DNA of 13,746 nt from contig URYW01000048.1 of NCBI GenBank assembly GCA_900552145.1, forward strand, positions 1-13,746, in the 5' to 3' direction. A model generated the notes under the pieces. It saw only the letters and a list, made by a program, of their open reading frames with translations. It made no database searches and had not been told where the DNA came from. Of the stretch, positions 5,873 through 13,401 are shown piece by piece; position 1 is the first letter of the stretch, and every line of letters starts with the position of its first letter. The DNA is from an uncultured Collinsella sp. (GTDB lineage Bacteria; Actinomycetota; Coriobacteriia; Coriobacteriales; Coriobacteriaceae). A program made the translations under genes and the position numbers.

Positions 5873-6616
5873 CTACTCCTCCCCTCGGACGGCGTCCAGC
5901 GCCTGGGTCAGCGTAAAGTTGCCCTCGTAGAGTGCGCGACCGGTAATGGCACCTTCAATCGCGCCCTCACCCGCTGCGGCCAGCGCACGGATGTCGTCGA
6001 GCGTCGAGATGCCGCCCGATGCCACGACGGGAAAGCCCGCGACCTCGGCCACATGGCGATACGCCGCCACATCGATGCCCGTCTGCATGCCATCGCGCGC
6101 AATGTCGGTATACACCAGATGCTTAAAACCCAGCTCGGAAAGCTGCGCCACGGCGTCGTCGAGCGCCACGCCCGCGCCGTCACGCCAGCCATTCACCTTG
6201 ACCTGGCCGTCGCGTGCGGCAATATCTGCCACCAACAGCTCGCCAAAGCCTTGGGCCGCCACCTCGGCAAAACCCGGCTCGGTCACGAGCACCGTGCCTA
6301 GTGCGATGCGGCGCGCACCGTAGCCGGCCAACTCGTCGATGCGCGCGAGCGATCGGACGCCGCCGCCCACGTCCACGGACAGACCGTCGACGCCGCAGAT
6401 GGCCTTAATCGCCGCCGAGTTGGCAGCGCATGTGTCCTCGTCCTCGCCAAAGGCAGCGGACAGGTCGACGACGTGCACCCAGCTTGCGCCCTGCTCGGCA
6501 AACGAGCGGGCGACGGCCACGGGGTCGTCGGAATATACCTTGCAGCGGCTGCGGTCGCCGCGCTCCAGGCGCACGACCTTGCCGCCGATCAGATCGATTG
6601 CGGGAAACAGGATCAT
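5873..6616 (-). CDS. hisA: ProFAR isomerase HisA
   Basis: HisA isomerises ProFAR to PRFAR by an Amadori rearrangement. The 247-residue half-barrel repeat protein begins ILFPAIDLIGGKVVRLERGD with Asp8, the expected base; VADIAARDGQVKVNGW places Asp131 and the conserved GW motif, and YTDIARDGMQTG (169-180) is the second-half phosphate and catalytic region. ASGGIS and ITGRALYEG complete the C-terminal phosphate site. Its ATG overlaps the hisH stop by four bases (ATGA), a sign of translational coupling. In some actinobacteria this position is held by the dual-function PriA, which also serves tryptophan synthesis; sequence alone does not settle whether this copy is dual-function. Confidence 0.96.
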   Translation of the reverse strand: MILFPAIDLIGGKVVRLERGDRSRCKVYSDDPVAVARSFAEQGASWVHVVDLSAAFGEDEDTCAANSAAIKAICGVDGLSVDVGGGVRSLARIDELAGYGARRIALGTVLVTEPGFAEVAAQGFGELLVADIAARDGQVKVNGWRDGAGVALDDAVAQLSELGFKHLVYTDIARDGMQTGIDVAAYRHVAEVAGFPVVASGGISTLDDIRALAAAGEGAIEGAITGRALYEGNFTLTQALDAVRGEE

Positions 6617-7314
6617 CGGTCAGCCTCCTCGACGATGTTGACGAAGTTCTTAAGAATGCGCTGACCCAGCGCGGAGGATTTCTCGGGATGGAACTGGCAG
6701 CCCCACACGTTGCCATGGCGCACGATGCACGGGAAACTCCGCGTATAGTGCGTGCGCGCCAGCACATCAGCGGCATCGGCGTCATCGGCTACCGCATAGC
6801 TGTGGGTGAAGTACATGTTGGCACCCTCGGCAAAATCGGCAAGCAGCGGATCGGCCGCACCGGCGGACGTCATGTGTACCTGGTCCCAGCCCACGTGCGG
6901 CACCTTCAGGTGGCTCGACTCCAGGCGCGTGCACGAACCGCACATAATGCCCAGGCCATCGACCCAGGGACCGCCAGCCTGCTCGGAGGCGTTGCCGTCG
7001 GCGACCACGCCCTCGTCCGCAGGCACGCCCTCGTTGCCGCGCTCAAAAAATAGCTGAAGGCCCAGGCAGATGCCGAGCAGCGGAGTTCCGGCGGCGACGG
7101 CATCGAGCACCGCGTCTGCCTCGCCGCTCTGGCGCATAAAGGCGATCGCGTCATAAAACGCGCCCACGCCCGGGATGACCAGGCCGTCGGCATTACGGAT
7201 CTGCTCCGGATCGTCCGATGTGCAGGCGGCGGCACCGGCGCGCGCAAGCCCGCGCGCAACGCTCGACAAGTTGCCCTTGTGGTAGTCAACCACCACGATC
7301 TTCGGTTCGCCCAC
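6613..7314 (-). CDS. hisH: Imidazole glycerol phosphate synthase glutaminase subunit HisH
   Basis: HisH hydrolyses glutamine and channels ammonia to HisF. The 233-residue class I amidotransferase shows VDYHKGNLSSV near the start, PGVGAF (48-53), the nucleophile elbow GICLGLQLFFE with Cys83, KVPHVGWDQV, and WGCQFHPEKS with His209 and Glu211 completing the triad. The GTG at 7314 is chosen because AAGGAGG lies 5 bases upstream; a TTG at 7338 would add eight residues without support. The protein is somewhat longer than the usual 200-210 residues, mainly through about 20 acidic and Gly-rich residues after the elbow (about 92-115). It overlaps hisA by four bases. Confidence 0.96.
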   Translation of the reverse strand: MGEPKIVVVDYHKGNLSSVARGLARAGAAACTSDDPEQIRNADGLVIPGVGAFYDAIAFMRQSGEADAVLDAVAAGTPLLGICLGLQLFFERGNEGVPADEGVVADGNASEQAGGPWVDGLGIMCGSCTRLESSHLKVPHVGWDQVHMTSAGAADPLLADFAEGANMYFTHSYAVADDADAADVLARTHYTRSFPCIVRHGNVWGCQFHPEKSSALGQRILKNFVNIVEEADR

Positions 7315-7333
7315 GCGACCCTCCTTTTCCCCA

Positions 7334-7362
7334 TTCAAAACCTGTCCCTTTTTGGCAGGTTA
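7334..7362 (-). other. Small hairpin between hisB and hisH
   Basis: The 45-bp gap between hisB and hisH holds AACCTG and CAGGTT, a 6-bp inverted repeat (about 7337-7359), which on the minus strand starts just at the hisB stop and is followed by a short TTTT-containing run. It is too weak for a confident terminator but could cause partial attenuation or mark an RNA processing point. Confidence 0.35.
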
Positions 7363-7947
7363 CAGTGAACCCTTGGTGCTGGGGATGCCCTGCACGCGGG
7401 GATCGAGCTCGCAGGCGTGGCGCATCGTGCGGCCCACGGCCTTAAAGGCGGCCTCGATAATGTGATGCGAGTTGCCGCCCGCCAGCTCGCGCACGTGCAG
7501 CGTGAGCTTGGCGTCGCGAGCAAAGGCGTAGAAGAACTCGACGGCCAGCTCGGTATCGAAGCTGCCCACGCGCCCGGTCGGCACGGGCAGCTCGCAGTAG
7601 GCCTGCCCGCGGCCCGAAATATCAACAGCAGCCATCACAAGTGTCTCGTCCATGGCGATCGCCGCATCGGCAAAGCGCGTAATGCCCGCCTTGTCGCCCA
7701 GCGCCTGGCAAAACGCCTCGCCCAGCACAATACCCGCGTCCTCGACGGTGTGGTGCGCATCGACCTCGACGTCGCCCACCGCGTGCACCGTCAGATCGAA
7801 CAGACCATGGCGGCCAAAAGCGTTGAGCATGTGGTCGAAAAACGGCACGCCGGTCGAGATGTCGCACACGCCAGATCCGTCCAGGTCGAGCTTTACGACA
7901 ATGTCGGTCTCGCCCGTCTTGCGGGTCACCTCGGCATAGCGGTCCAT
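7360..7947 (-). CDS. hisB: Imidazoleglycerol-phosphate dehydratase HisB (single-function)
   Basis: HisB dehydrates imidazole glycerol phosphate to imidazole acetol phosphate. The 195-residue protein is the dehydratase domain alone, without the N-terminal HAD phosphatase found in enterobacterial HisB. The manganese-binding repeats are visible: FFDHML with His39, DAHHTVED with His65, His66 and Glu69, and GNSHHIIEAAFKA with His161, His162 and Glu165; the conserved C-terminus STKGSL is present. The missing phosphatase activity is supplied by the PHP protein at 3214-4125. The ATG at 7947 follows the hisC stop with no gap, and its GGAGGAG site is within the hisC end, so coupling is expected. Confidence 0.98.
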   Translation of the reverse strand: MDRYAEVTRKTGETDIVVKLDLDGSGVCDISTGVPFFDHMLNAFGRHGLFDLTVHAVGDVEVDAHHTVEDAGIVLGEAFCQALGDKAGITRFADAAIAMDETLVMAAVDISGRGQAYCELPVPTGRVGSFDTELAVEFFYAFARDAKLTLHVRELAGGNSHHIIEAAFKAVGRTMRHACELDPRVQGIPSTKGSL

Positions 7948-9063
7948 CTACATCTCCTCCTTCACCAGCGCGGCAAACGCGGCCAGCACCTCGTTGTTTT
8001 CCTGCGGGGTGCCCACGGTAATGCGCAGGCAGTCCGCGAGCCCCGGCGCGTAGCTAAAGTCGCGCACCAGAATCGAATACTCGTCGCGCAGACGCTCGCG
8101 CACGCGCGTGGCATGCGGCGTACGCACGAGTGCAAAGTTCGCCGCGCTCGGCCATGCCTCCACGGGCATGCCCTCGGCAGCCATCGCGCGCAGGGCGCAC
8201 AGCTCGCGCTCGCGCTCGGATGCGACCTGTGCCACCACGGGCGCGTACGCATCGCGGGCACGCACGCAGGCAAGCGCCGCCGTCTGGCTCAGCACATTGA
8301 CCGAATAGATCTGGCGAATCGCCGCGAACACGTCGATGACCTCGGGGGCTGCAATCACATAGCCCAGACGCGTACCGGCGGCGCCGAACGCCTTGGACAG
8401 CGTATGCAAAATCACCAGGTTGGGATGCTCGGCGATAAGCCCCTTCGCCGTGGTTGCCGCGCCAAACGAATCGTCCGCAAACTCAACGTAGGCCTCGTCG
8501 ACCATCACCATGCCGGGGCACGCATCGCACAGCGCCGCGACAAAGTCGAGCGGCGCCACGTCGCCCGTGGGATTGTTGGGCGAGGTCACGATCGCTAGGC
8601 TGCATCCGGGCGCCGCCGAAAGCACGGCAGCCTGGTCGAGCTCAAAGGTCGCCGGGTCGCGCCACACGTCGCGCACCTCGGTCTGGCAGAGCGACGCAAA
8701 GAACGCATACTCGCTAAAGCACGGCGGGCAGTTGAGCAGGGTCCGCCCCGCGCCGCCAAACGCCAGCAGGTAGTTATAGAGCAGCTCGTCTCCGCCGTTG
8801 CCCACGCAGATATTCTCGCGCGTCACGCCATGCCAAGCGGCGAGCTCGTCGCGCAGGTCGTTGGACATGGGATCGGGGTAGCGGTTGAGCGGCGTGGCAG
8901 CCAGGGCGGCGTCGACCGCCTCGCGCACGCCGGCCGGTACGGGATAGGTGTTCTCGTTGGCCGAAAGGTTGATGCGCGTGGGCGTAAAGTTGGGATCGTA
9001 GGGCTCAATGCCGGCCAAGTACGGCTGGACGAGCTCCTTCATGCGGGGCGTGAGTTCGGCCAT
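7948..9063 (-). CDS. hisC: Histidinol-phosphate aminotransferase HisC
   Basis: HisC is the PLP-dependent enzyme that transaminates imidazole acetol phosphate with glutamate to give L-histidinol phosphate. In the 371-residue fold-type I protein the motifs run: LSANENTYPVP (33-43), NRYPDP (60-65), VGNGGDELL (88-95), TSPNNPTG (160-167), MVDEAYVEF (187-195) and LHTLSKAFGAAGTRLGY with PLP lysine Lys224; the C-terminal arginine of LRITVG binds the substrate carboxylate or phosphate. The ATG at 9063 lies one base after the hisD stop, with GAGGAGG at the hisD end; the 28 residues further upstream only shadow hisD. It is adjacent to hisB with zero spacing. Confidence 0.97.
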   Translation of the reverse strand: MAELTPRMKELVQPYLAGIEPYDPNFTPTRINLSANENTYPVPAGVREAVDAALAATPLNRYPDPMSNDLRDELAAWHGVTRENICVGNGGDELLYNYLLAFGGAGRTLLNCPPCFSEYAFFASLCQTEVRDVWRDPATFELDQAAVLSAAPGCSLAIVTSPNNPTGDVAPLDFVAALCDACPGMVMVDEAYVEFADDSFGAATTAKGLIAEHPNLVILHTLSKAFGAAGTRLGYVIAAPEVIDVFAAIRQIYSVNVLSQTAALACVRARDAYAPVVAQVASERERELCALRAMAAEGMPVEAWPSAANFALVRTPHATRVRERLRDEYSILVRDFSYAPGLADCLRITVGTPQENNEVLAAFAALVKEEM

Positions 9064-9064
9064 T

Positions 9065-10501
9065 TTAGGCCTCCTCGCCAGCCACGCCAGCGCCATCTGC
9101 GCCTGCTGCCGCCAGGTCCACGCCCTCGGCAACCGTCGCCACGGCATCGCCCGGCCAGGCGACCTTGGTCAGGTCAGCCGCGGCCAGCGACTCGGCGCTC
9201 ACGGCATCCTCGCCCTTCTCCAGCACGCGGCGACGCAGGGCGGCGGAAAGCGCGTGCGCCCACAGACCCTCGGCCTCGGCCAGGCGCTGCGTAGCGGGAG
9301 CGTCGGAGAGCAGGCCCTCGGGCGTATAGCAAATGACGCTCGAGCGTTTGATGAACTCCTCCACCGAAAGCGGGTTGGAGAACATGGCCGTGCCGCCGGT
9401 CGGCAGCGTGTGATTGGGGCCGGCAACGTAATCGCCGAGCGGCTCGGAGCTCCACGCGCCCACAAAGATGGCGCCGGCGTTGCGAATGCCGCCGAGCAGG
9501 CCCATCGCGTCCTTGCAGTGCAGCTCAAGGTGCTCGGGCGCCACGGTGTTCACGGCCTCGACGGCGGCAGCCATGTCGGCGGCCACCACGATGGTGCCCT
9601 CATTGTCGAACGAGGCGCGCGTAATCTCGGCGCGTGGCGACTGCGCTACCAGAATATCGATACCCGCCTCGACCTCACGCGCAAACTGCTCGTCGCAGGT
9701 CACCAGATAGCAGGCTGCCAGTGGATCGTGCTCGGCCTGGGCCATCAGGTCGGCCGCGACCACCATGGGCTTGGCCGTGGCGTCGGCCAGCACGCAGACC
9801 TCGGAAGGACCGGCGACCATGTCGATACCCACGTCACCCGAGACAATCTGTTTGGCAGCGGCGACAAAGGCGTTGCCCGGGCCGGTGATTTTGTCGACGC
9901 GCGGAATGGTCTCGGTACCGTACGCCAGTGCGGCCACGGCCTGGGCGCCGCCCACCATATAGATCTCGTCCACGCCGCCGAGCTTTGCCGCGGCGAGCGT
10001 GTAGGGGCTGATCAGGCCGTCCTTTTGCGGCGGGGTCACCATGACCACGCGCTCAACGCCGGCGACCTTGGCGGGAATGGCGTTCATGAGCACCGTGGAG
10101 GGATACTGCGCGCGGCCGCCCGGCACATAGATGCCGGCCGCAGCAAGCGGGGTCACCTTAACGCCGAGCATCGTGCCGTCCGGGCGCGTGGTAAACCAGC
10201 TCTGCTCGACCTCACGCTGGTGGAACTCGCGAATCTGGCGTGCAGCCTTTTCGAGCGCCGCGACAAAGGCCGGATCGAGGCCTTCGAGCGCGGCATCGAT
10301 CTGCTCCTGCGGCAGGCGAAAACTCTGCAGCTCAACACCGTCAAAACGCTGACAGTAATCGCGCACCGCGGCATCGCCGTTGGCGCGCACGTTTGCCACG
10401 ATATCGCGGGCGGCGTCGACGATGTTTTGCGGCAGCACGCCCTTGCGATTGAGCTGATTGGTAACGAGGCGCTCGCCGGGAGCAAGCTTGATGGTCTTCA
10501 T
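9065..10501 (-). CDS. hisD: Histidinol dehydrogenase HisD
   Basis: HisD oxidises L-histidinol to L-histidine in two NAD-dependent steps, ending the pathway. The 478-residue protein has GIYVPGG (123-129), MVGGAQAVAALAYGT (182-196), GPGN (207-210) and DMVAGPSE (227-234). Zinc ligands are Gln255 and His258 in AQAEHDP, Asp357 in GDYVAGPNHTLPT and His416; catalytic Glu323 and His324 lie in APEHLE. These numbers run within a few residues of E. coli HisD. The family normally ends near residue 430; here about 48 additional residues rich in Ala, Gly and Val follow. The ATG at 10501 has AGGGGAT upstream. It follows hisZG after 105 bp. Confidence 0.97.
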   Translation of the reverse strand: MKTIKLAPGERLVTNQLNRKGVLPQNIVDAARDIVANVRANGDAAVRDYCQRFDGVELQSFRLPQEQIDAALEGLDPAFVAALEKAARQIREFHQREVEQSWFTTRPDGTMLGVKVTPLAAAGIYVPGGRAQYPSTVLMNAIPAKVAGVERVVMVTPPQKDGLISPYTLAAAKLGGVDEIYMVGGAQAVAALAYGTETIPRVDKITGPGNAFVAAAKQIVSGDVGIDMVAGPSEVCVLADATAKPMVVAADLMAQAEHDPLAACYLVTCDEQFAREVEAGIDILVAQSPRAEITRASFDNEGTIVVAADMAAAVEAVNTVAPEHLELHCKDAMGLLGGIRNAGAIFVGAWSSEPLGDYVAGPNHTLPTGGTAMFSNPLSVEEFIKRSSVICYTPEGLLSDAPATQRLAEAEGLWAHALSAALRRRVLEKGEDAVSAESLAAADLTKVAWPGDAVATVAEGVDLAAAGADGAGVAGEEA

Positions 10502-10606
10502 ATCGGTATCCCCTATCGGTCGAGGTTATGTTCGAAAAACGAGAGGCCGGGCGGCGGCGCCAGTCGACCCGCAGCCCAGACGTTGGGGCGCCCGTGCGTG
10601 CTCGCG

Positions 10607-12322
10607 CTATTGTGCCGAGCCCGCAACGGGCTCAAAATGCCTGTCCTTCACGGCTACCGCCAAGCGATCGGCCAGATTGCGTACGCGCGGATCCAAGCGC
10701 GCGGCACCTGGGTTGACGAAGAAGCGGGCCGTACAGTCCATGATGCGACCGGTGATGACCAGGTCGTTGTCACGCAGCGTGGCGCCCGTGGCGGTAATGT
10801 CCACGATGCGGTCGGTCATGCCGACAATGGGACCCAGCTCGATGTTGCCGTGCAGCGAAACGATGTCGGCGTTCACGCCGCGCTCGGCATACCAGGTACT
10901 CGCGATGCGCGGGTACTTGGTTGCCACGCGAAGCGACCCACGGCGGGCATAGTTGCGCTCGGCCTGGCCGGCGCGCCACGCGGGCTCCGCCTCGATAAAC
11001 GTGCACAGGCCGTAGCCCAGGTCGACCAGCTGCAGCAGGTTGAGGTCCGCCTCGATAAGCGAGTCCCAGCCGCAGATGCCGCAGTCGGCACCGCCGCAGC
11101 CCACAAAGGCGGGCGCGTCGCTGGGACGCACGATGACAAACTCGATATCGCCGACCGTGCCCTCGCCGGCCTGTGTGTCGCGGCCGCGCACGATGAGGTG
11201 ACGACCGGGATCGCGCAGCTCCGAGACATCCAAGCCCACGGCCTCGAGCACGTCGAGTGTGTCGGCCTTAAGCGAGCCCTTGGGCACGGCAATGCGCAGC
11301 GGACCCTCGGCGCCACGGCCCGCGGCGTGATCGCCATCGGAAGCAGCGTCCTCGGCCGAGGTGTGCGCGGCCTCTAGACGCTCGAGCGAAAAGGCAAAGC
11401 CCGCCGCCGGCACCTCGATGCCGTCGCCAAATGCACCGGTAAAGATGGAGTCGTAGCGTCCGCCCGAACCCACCGGATCGGGCAGGCCGCCGGCATAGGC
11501 CTTAAAGACCAGACCCGTGTAGTAATCAAACGAGTTCATGATGGAGAAGTCGAAGGACAGCACCTGGGCGTCCTCGGGAGCCAGGCCCTCGACCAGGGCA
11601 CGCAGCTCGCGCGTGAGCGGCGCGACAATGCCCACCGCCGCCAGAAGCGCGTCGACGCGGTCGAGTACCTCAGCGCCGCCGTGCAAGCGCGGCAGCTCGC
11701 TGATGGCAGCCTTGACGGCCTCGGGCTCGGCGCTTGCCGCCACGCGGGCATCGAGGCCCACAAAGTCGTTGGCGTGTACGCAACGCAATGCCTCGGCAGC
11801 CAGTTCGCGATCCTCACAGGCCGCGAGCAGTTCCTTAAACGGACGAACGCTGCCCGCAATAATGCGCGCATCGGGCAGCGCCAGCTTGCGCATGGCCTCC
11901 GCCACCAGCGAGACGATCTCGACATCGCCCGCGGTATCGCCCACACCGATAAGCTCAAAACCCAACTGCGTAAACTGACGCGAGCCGCCGGCATTGCGCT
12001 GGCACTCGCGAACCACCGGCGCCTCGTAGCGAAGGCGCAGCGGCAGATCGGCCGCGCGCATGCGGGTCGAAACCAAGCGCACGATCGGCAGCGTGTTGTC
12101 GGGACGGACCACCAGCAGGCGGCCGTCATCATCAAAGAGCTTAAACGGGGTGTCCGCAATGCGGCCACCCTCCTCGAGAGAGCCCTTGTCCTCGAGCAGC
12201 GGCGTCTCGACCGGCAGGTAATGATGCTCCCTAAAGCAGCCCTTCACCGTCAGCGCAATCTCCTCGCGCGCCTGAGCCTCCTCGGGCAATATGTCCCGGA
12301 ATCCCCACGGTGTGGCCGTCAT
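10607..12322 (-). CDS. hisZG: HisZ-HisG fusion: ATP phosphoribosyltransferase regulatory plus catalytic subunit
   Basis: ATP phosphoribosyltransferase joins ATP and PRPP, the first and feedback-controlled step of histidine synthesis. In this 571-residue chain, residues 1 to about 318 are HisZ, the histidyl-tRNA-synthetase-like regulatory subunit: WGFRDILPEEA (6-16), VRPDNTLPIVRL (72-83), motif-2-like LRYEAPVVRECQ and RQFTQLGFELIG (115-126), DYYTGLVF (266-273) and GSGGRYDSIF (286-294). Residues 319-341 form a polar, Ala/Asp-rich linker. From about 342 a short-form HisG follows: LRIAVPKGSL, VATKYPRIA (466-474), GNIELGPIVG and the PRPP loop DITATGATL (508-516). The two parts are normally separate proteins. 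The ATG at 12322 has GAGGAGG at 8 bases. It is the first gene of the operon. Confidence 0.93.
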   Translation of the reverse strand: MTATPWGFRDILPEEAQAREEIALTVKGCFREHHYLPVETPLLEDKGSLEEGGRIADTPFKLFDDDGRLLVVRPDNTLPIVRLVSTRMRAADLPLRLRYEAPVVRECQRNAGGSRQFTQLGFELIGVGDTAGDVEIVSLVAEAMRKLALPDARIIAGSVRPFKELLAACEDRELAAEALRCVHANDFVGLDARVAASAEPEAVKAAISELPRLHGGAEVLDRVDALLAAVGIVAPLTRELRALVEGLAPEDAQVLSFDFSIMNSFDYYTGLVFKAYAGGLPDPVGSGGRYDSIFTGAFGDGIEVPAAGFAFSLERLEAAHTSAEDAASDGDHAAGRGAEGPLRIAVPKGSLKADTLDVLEAVGLDVSELRDPGRHLIVRGRDTQAGEGTVGDIEFVIVRPSDAPAFVGCGGADCGICGWDSLIEADLNLLQLVDLGYGLCTFIEAEPAWRAGQAERNYARRGSLRVATKYPRIASTWYAERGVNADIVSLHGNIELGPIVGMTDRIVDITATGATLRDNDLVITGRIMDCTARFFVNPGAARLDPRVRNLADRLAVAVKDRHFEPVAGSAQ

Positions 12323-12357
12323 CTGGTGAGCCTCCTCATGCTGTGTTTCATATAGAA

Positions 12358-12403
12358 CAGAAGACCGGCATAGCTCCGCCGGTCTTCTGGGTACTTTAGC
12401 ATA
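12358..12403 (-). promoter_or_regulatory. Candidate his operon promoter and leader hairpin
   Basis: A perfect 12-bp stem (12358-12369 with 12378-12389, core AGACCGGC/GCCGGTCT) with an 8-nt loop lies 36 bp upstream of the hisZG start. On the minus strand it is preceded by TATGCT (12398-12403), a plausible -10 without a clear -35, and followed by a modestly T-rich TTCTGTTCTATAT. It could be the terminator of the upstream frlC-like gene, a 5' leader hairpin protecting his mRNA, or an attenuator. No His-rich leader peptide or T-box sequence is seen, which weakens the attenuator reading. Confidence 0.5.
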
Positions 12404-12491
12404 CTAGAGTGTTTGCGGGGAAAATCCATCGCAGCCGCTCACGCCGTATTCATTTGGAAACATAGGGCAGATCGCCGCAACCCAAACCCGC

Positions 12492-13328
12492 CTAGGCGCC
12501 AATCGCACGACGATACTCTGCCATTACCTGCGCATCGGCAGCTGCGGGGTCGGCGAAATAGCGCCCGTCATAGGTCTCGGCCGAAACAACTCCGCGATAG
12601 CCGCGCGCCACCAGCCTATCCAGGTCGGCGCGCATATCGCGGTCGCCGTCACCCCAGGCAAGATGCGTCGTGCCATCTGCCGCAACATCGACAAAATGCA
12701 CGTGGGCGATATCTTCGCCAAGCAGATCGAAATAATCGTCGATGGTATCCCCTGCCACCGCCATAGCGCCCAAATCCAGACACGCCTTAAGTGCCGGATG
12801 ATCAACTGCCTCGATCATGCGCTTCGTGTCGGCCGCCGAGTTCACGATCATCGACTCAACCGGCTGTAGGGCCTCGAGTACCAGTCGCACGCCGCGCTCT
12901 CCAGCGTGCGCGGCAATCGCACGCAGCATCGAGGCGCTGCGACCCCACGCGTCCTCGATCGGCTCGTTCAAAAATGCCCAGCCGCTCGAGACCATGACCT
13001 GCTCGGCTCCAAGTTCCGCCGCAATATCTACAACGTTCTTAAAGTACGCGAGTGTGCGGGCACGTGCCTCATTCCCGCGCGCCGCGATATTCCACGGCTT
13101 GGGGTTGTTCTGTTCGGGACAAAGCCCCACAATCCGAACCCCATACCGTTGTGACAGCTCCCGCACCTGCTCGAGCGAATCGTATCCATGGCAATCGACA
13201 TACAGATGCATCGCTCCGGTCCAAAGCTCGCAACACGTGTAACCCGAGGCCGCTGCCGAAGAAAAGAATTCCTCAAGGTCAAAATAACGATGGCTGATAT
13301 TCATGACGGCAAGCTGGGGATAGCCCAT
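12492..13328 (-). CDS. frlC: Sugar phosphate isomerase/epimerase, FrlC-like (fructoselysine 3-epimerase family)
   Basis: The 278-residue protein is a xylose-isomerase-like TIM barrel (AP endonuclease 2 family). By recall it most resembles E. coli FrlC, which interconverts psicoselysine and fructoselysine. Likely metal-binding residues are Glu152 (LVLEALQPVES), Asp185 (KACLDLGAMAV), His211 (HVHFVDV) and Glu251 (SAETYDG). Other shared segments are GLCPEQNNPKPWN (68-80) and DAWGRSASML (126-135). The ATG at 13328 has GGAGAG 5 bases upstream; 20 in-frame residues further up come from the spacer hairpin. The preceding gene encodes an FrlB-like deglycase, which supports a role in Amadori-product catabolism. 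Substrate is inferred; another ketose or amino-sugar epimerase remains possible. Confidence 0.75.
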   Translation of the reverse strand: MGYPQLAVMNISHRYFDLEEFFSSAAASGYTCCELWTGAMHLYVDCHGYDSLEQVRELSQRYGVRIVGLCPEQNNPKPWNIAARGNEARARTLAYFKNVVDIAAELGAEQVMVSSGWAFLNEPIEDAWGRSASMLRAIAAHAGERGVRLVLEALQPVESMIVNSAADTKRMIEAVDHPALKACLDLGAMAVAGDTIDDYFDLLGEDIAHVHFVDVAADGTTHLAWGDGDRDMRADLDRLVARGYRGVVSAETYDGRYFADPAAADAQVMAEYRRAIGA

Positions 13329-13350
13329 AATTACTCTCCAACCTAAACGA

Positions 13351-13377
13351 GGCCCCGTTCCATATAGGAGCGGGGCC
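13351..13377. other. Hairpin between the frlB-like and frlC-like genes
   Basis: Arms 13351-13361 and 13367-13377 pair along 11 positions (one G/T on the plus strand) around the 5-nt loop ATATA. It lies in the 73-bp gap between the two genes. No T-tract follows on the minus strand, so it is more likely an intercistronic stability or processing hairpin, or a weak partial terminator, than a full stop. Confidence 0.6.
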
Positions 13378-13401
13378 CAATTACACAAACGTTATTTTCT
13401 C

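Noticed and set aside
4991..6301. A 436-codon open frame on the plus strand opposite hisF and hisA
   Set aside because: Same antisense composition artefact; it also starts inside the palindrome and has no family motif.
7417..8598. A 393-codon open frame on the plus strand opposite hisB and hisC
   Set aside because: Antisense shadow with the same His/Arg-rich composition and no supporting start signal.
9008..11377. A 789-codon open frame on the plus strand opposite hisD and hisZG
   Set aside because: It is antisense to two certain genes, has no recognisable domain, is rich in His, Arg, Gly and Ala as expected from reading high-GC codons backwards, and lacks a ribosome site.
12319..12351. A ten-codon frame (MKHSMRRLTR) whose stop overlaps the hisZG start codon, considered as a his leader peptide
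   Set aside because: It has one histidine only, no ribosome site of its own, and lies after the hairpin rather than before it.
12323..12491. T-box riboswitch upstream of the his operon
   Set aside because: The region is short and shows no T-box antiterminator sequence (UGGNACC type) or specifier-loop layout.
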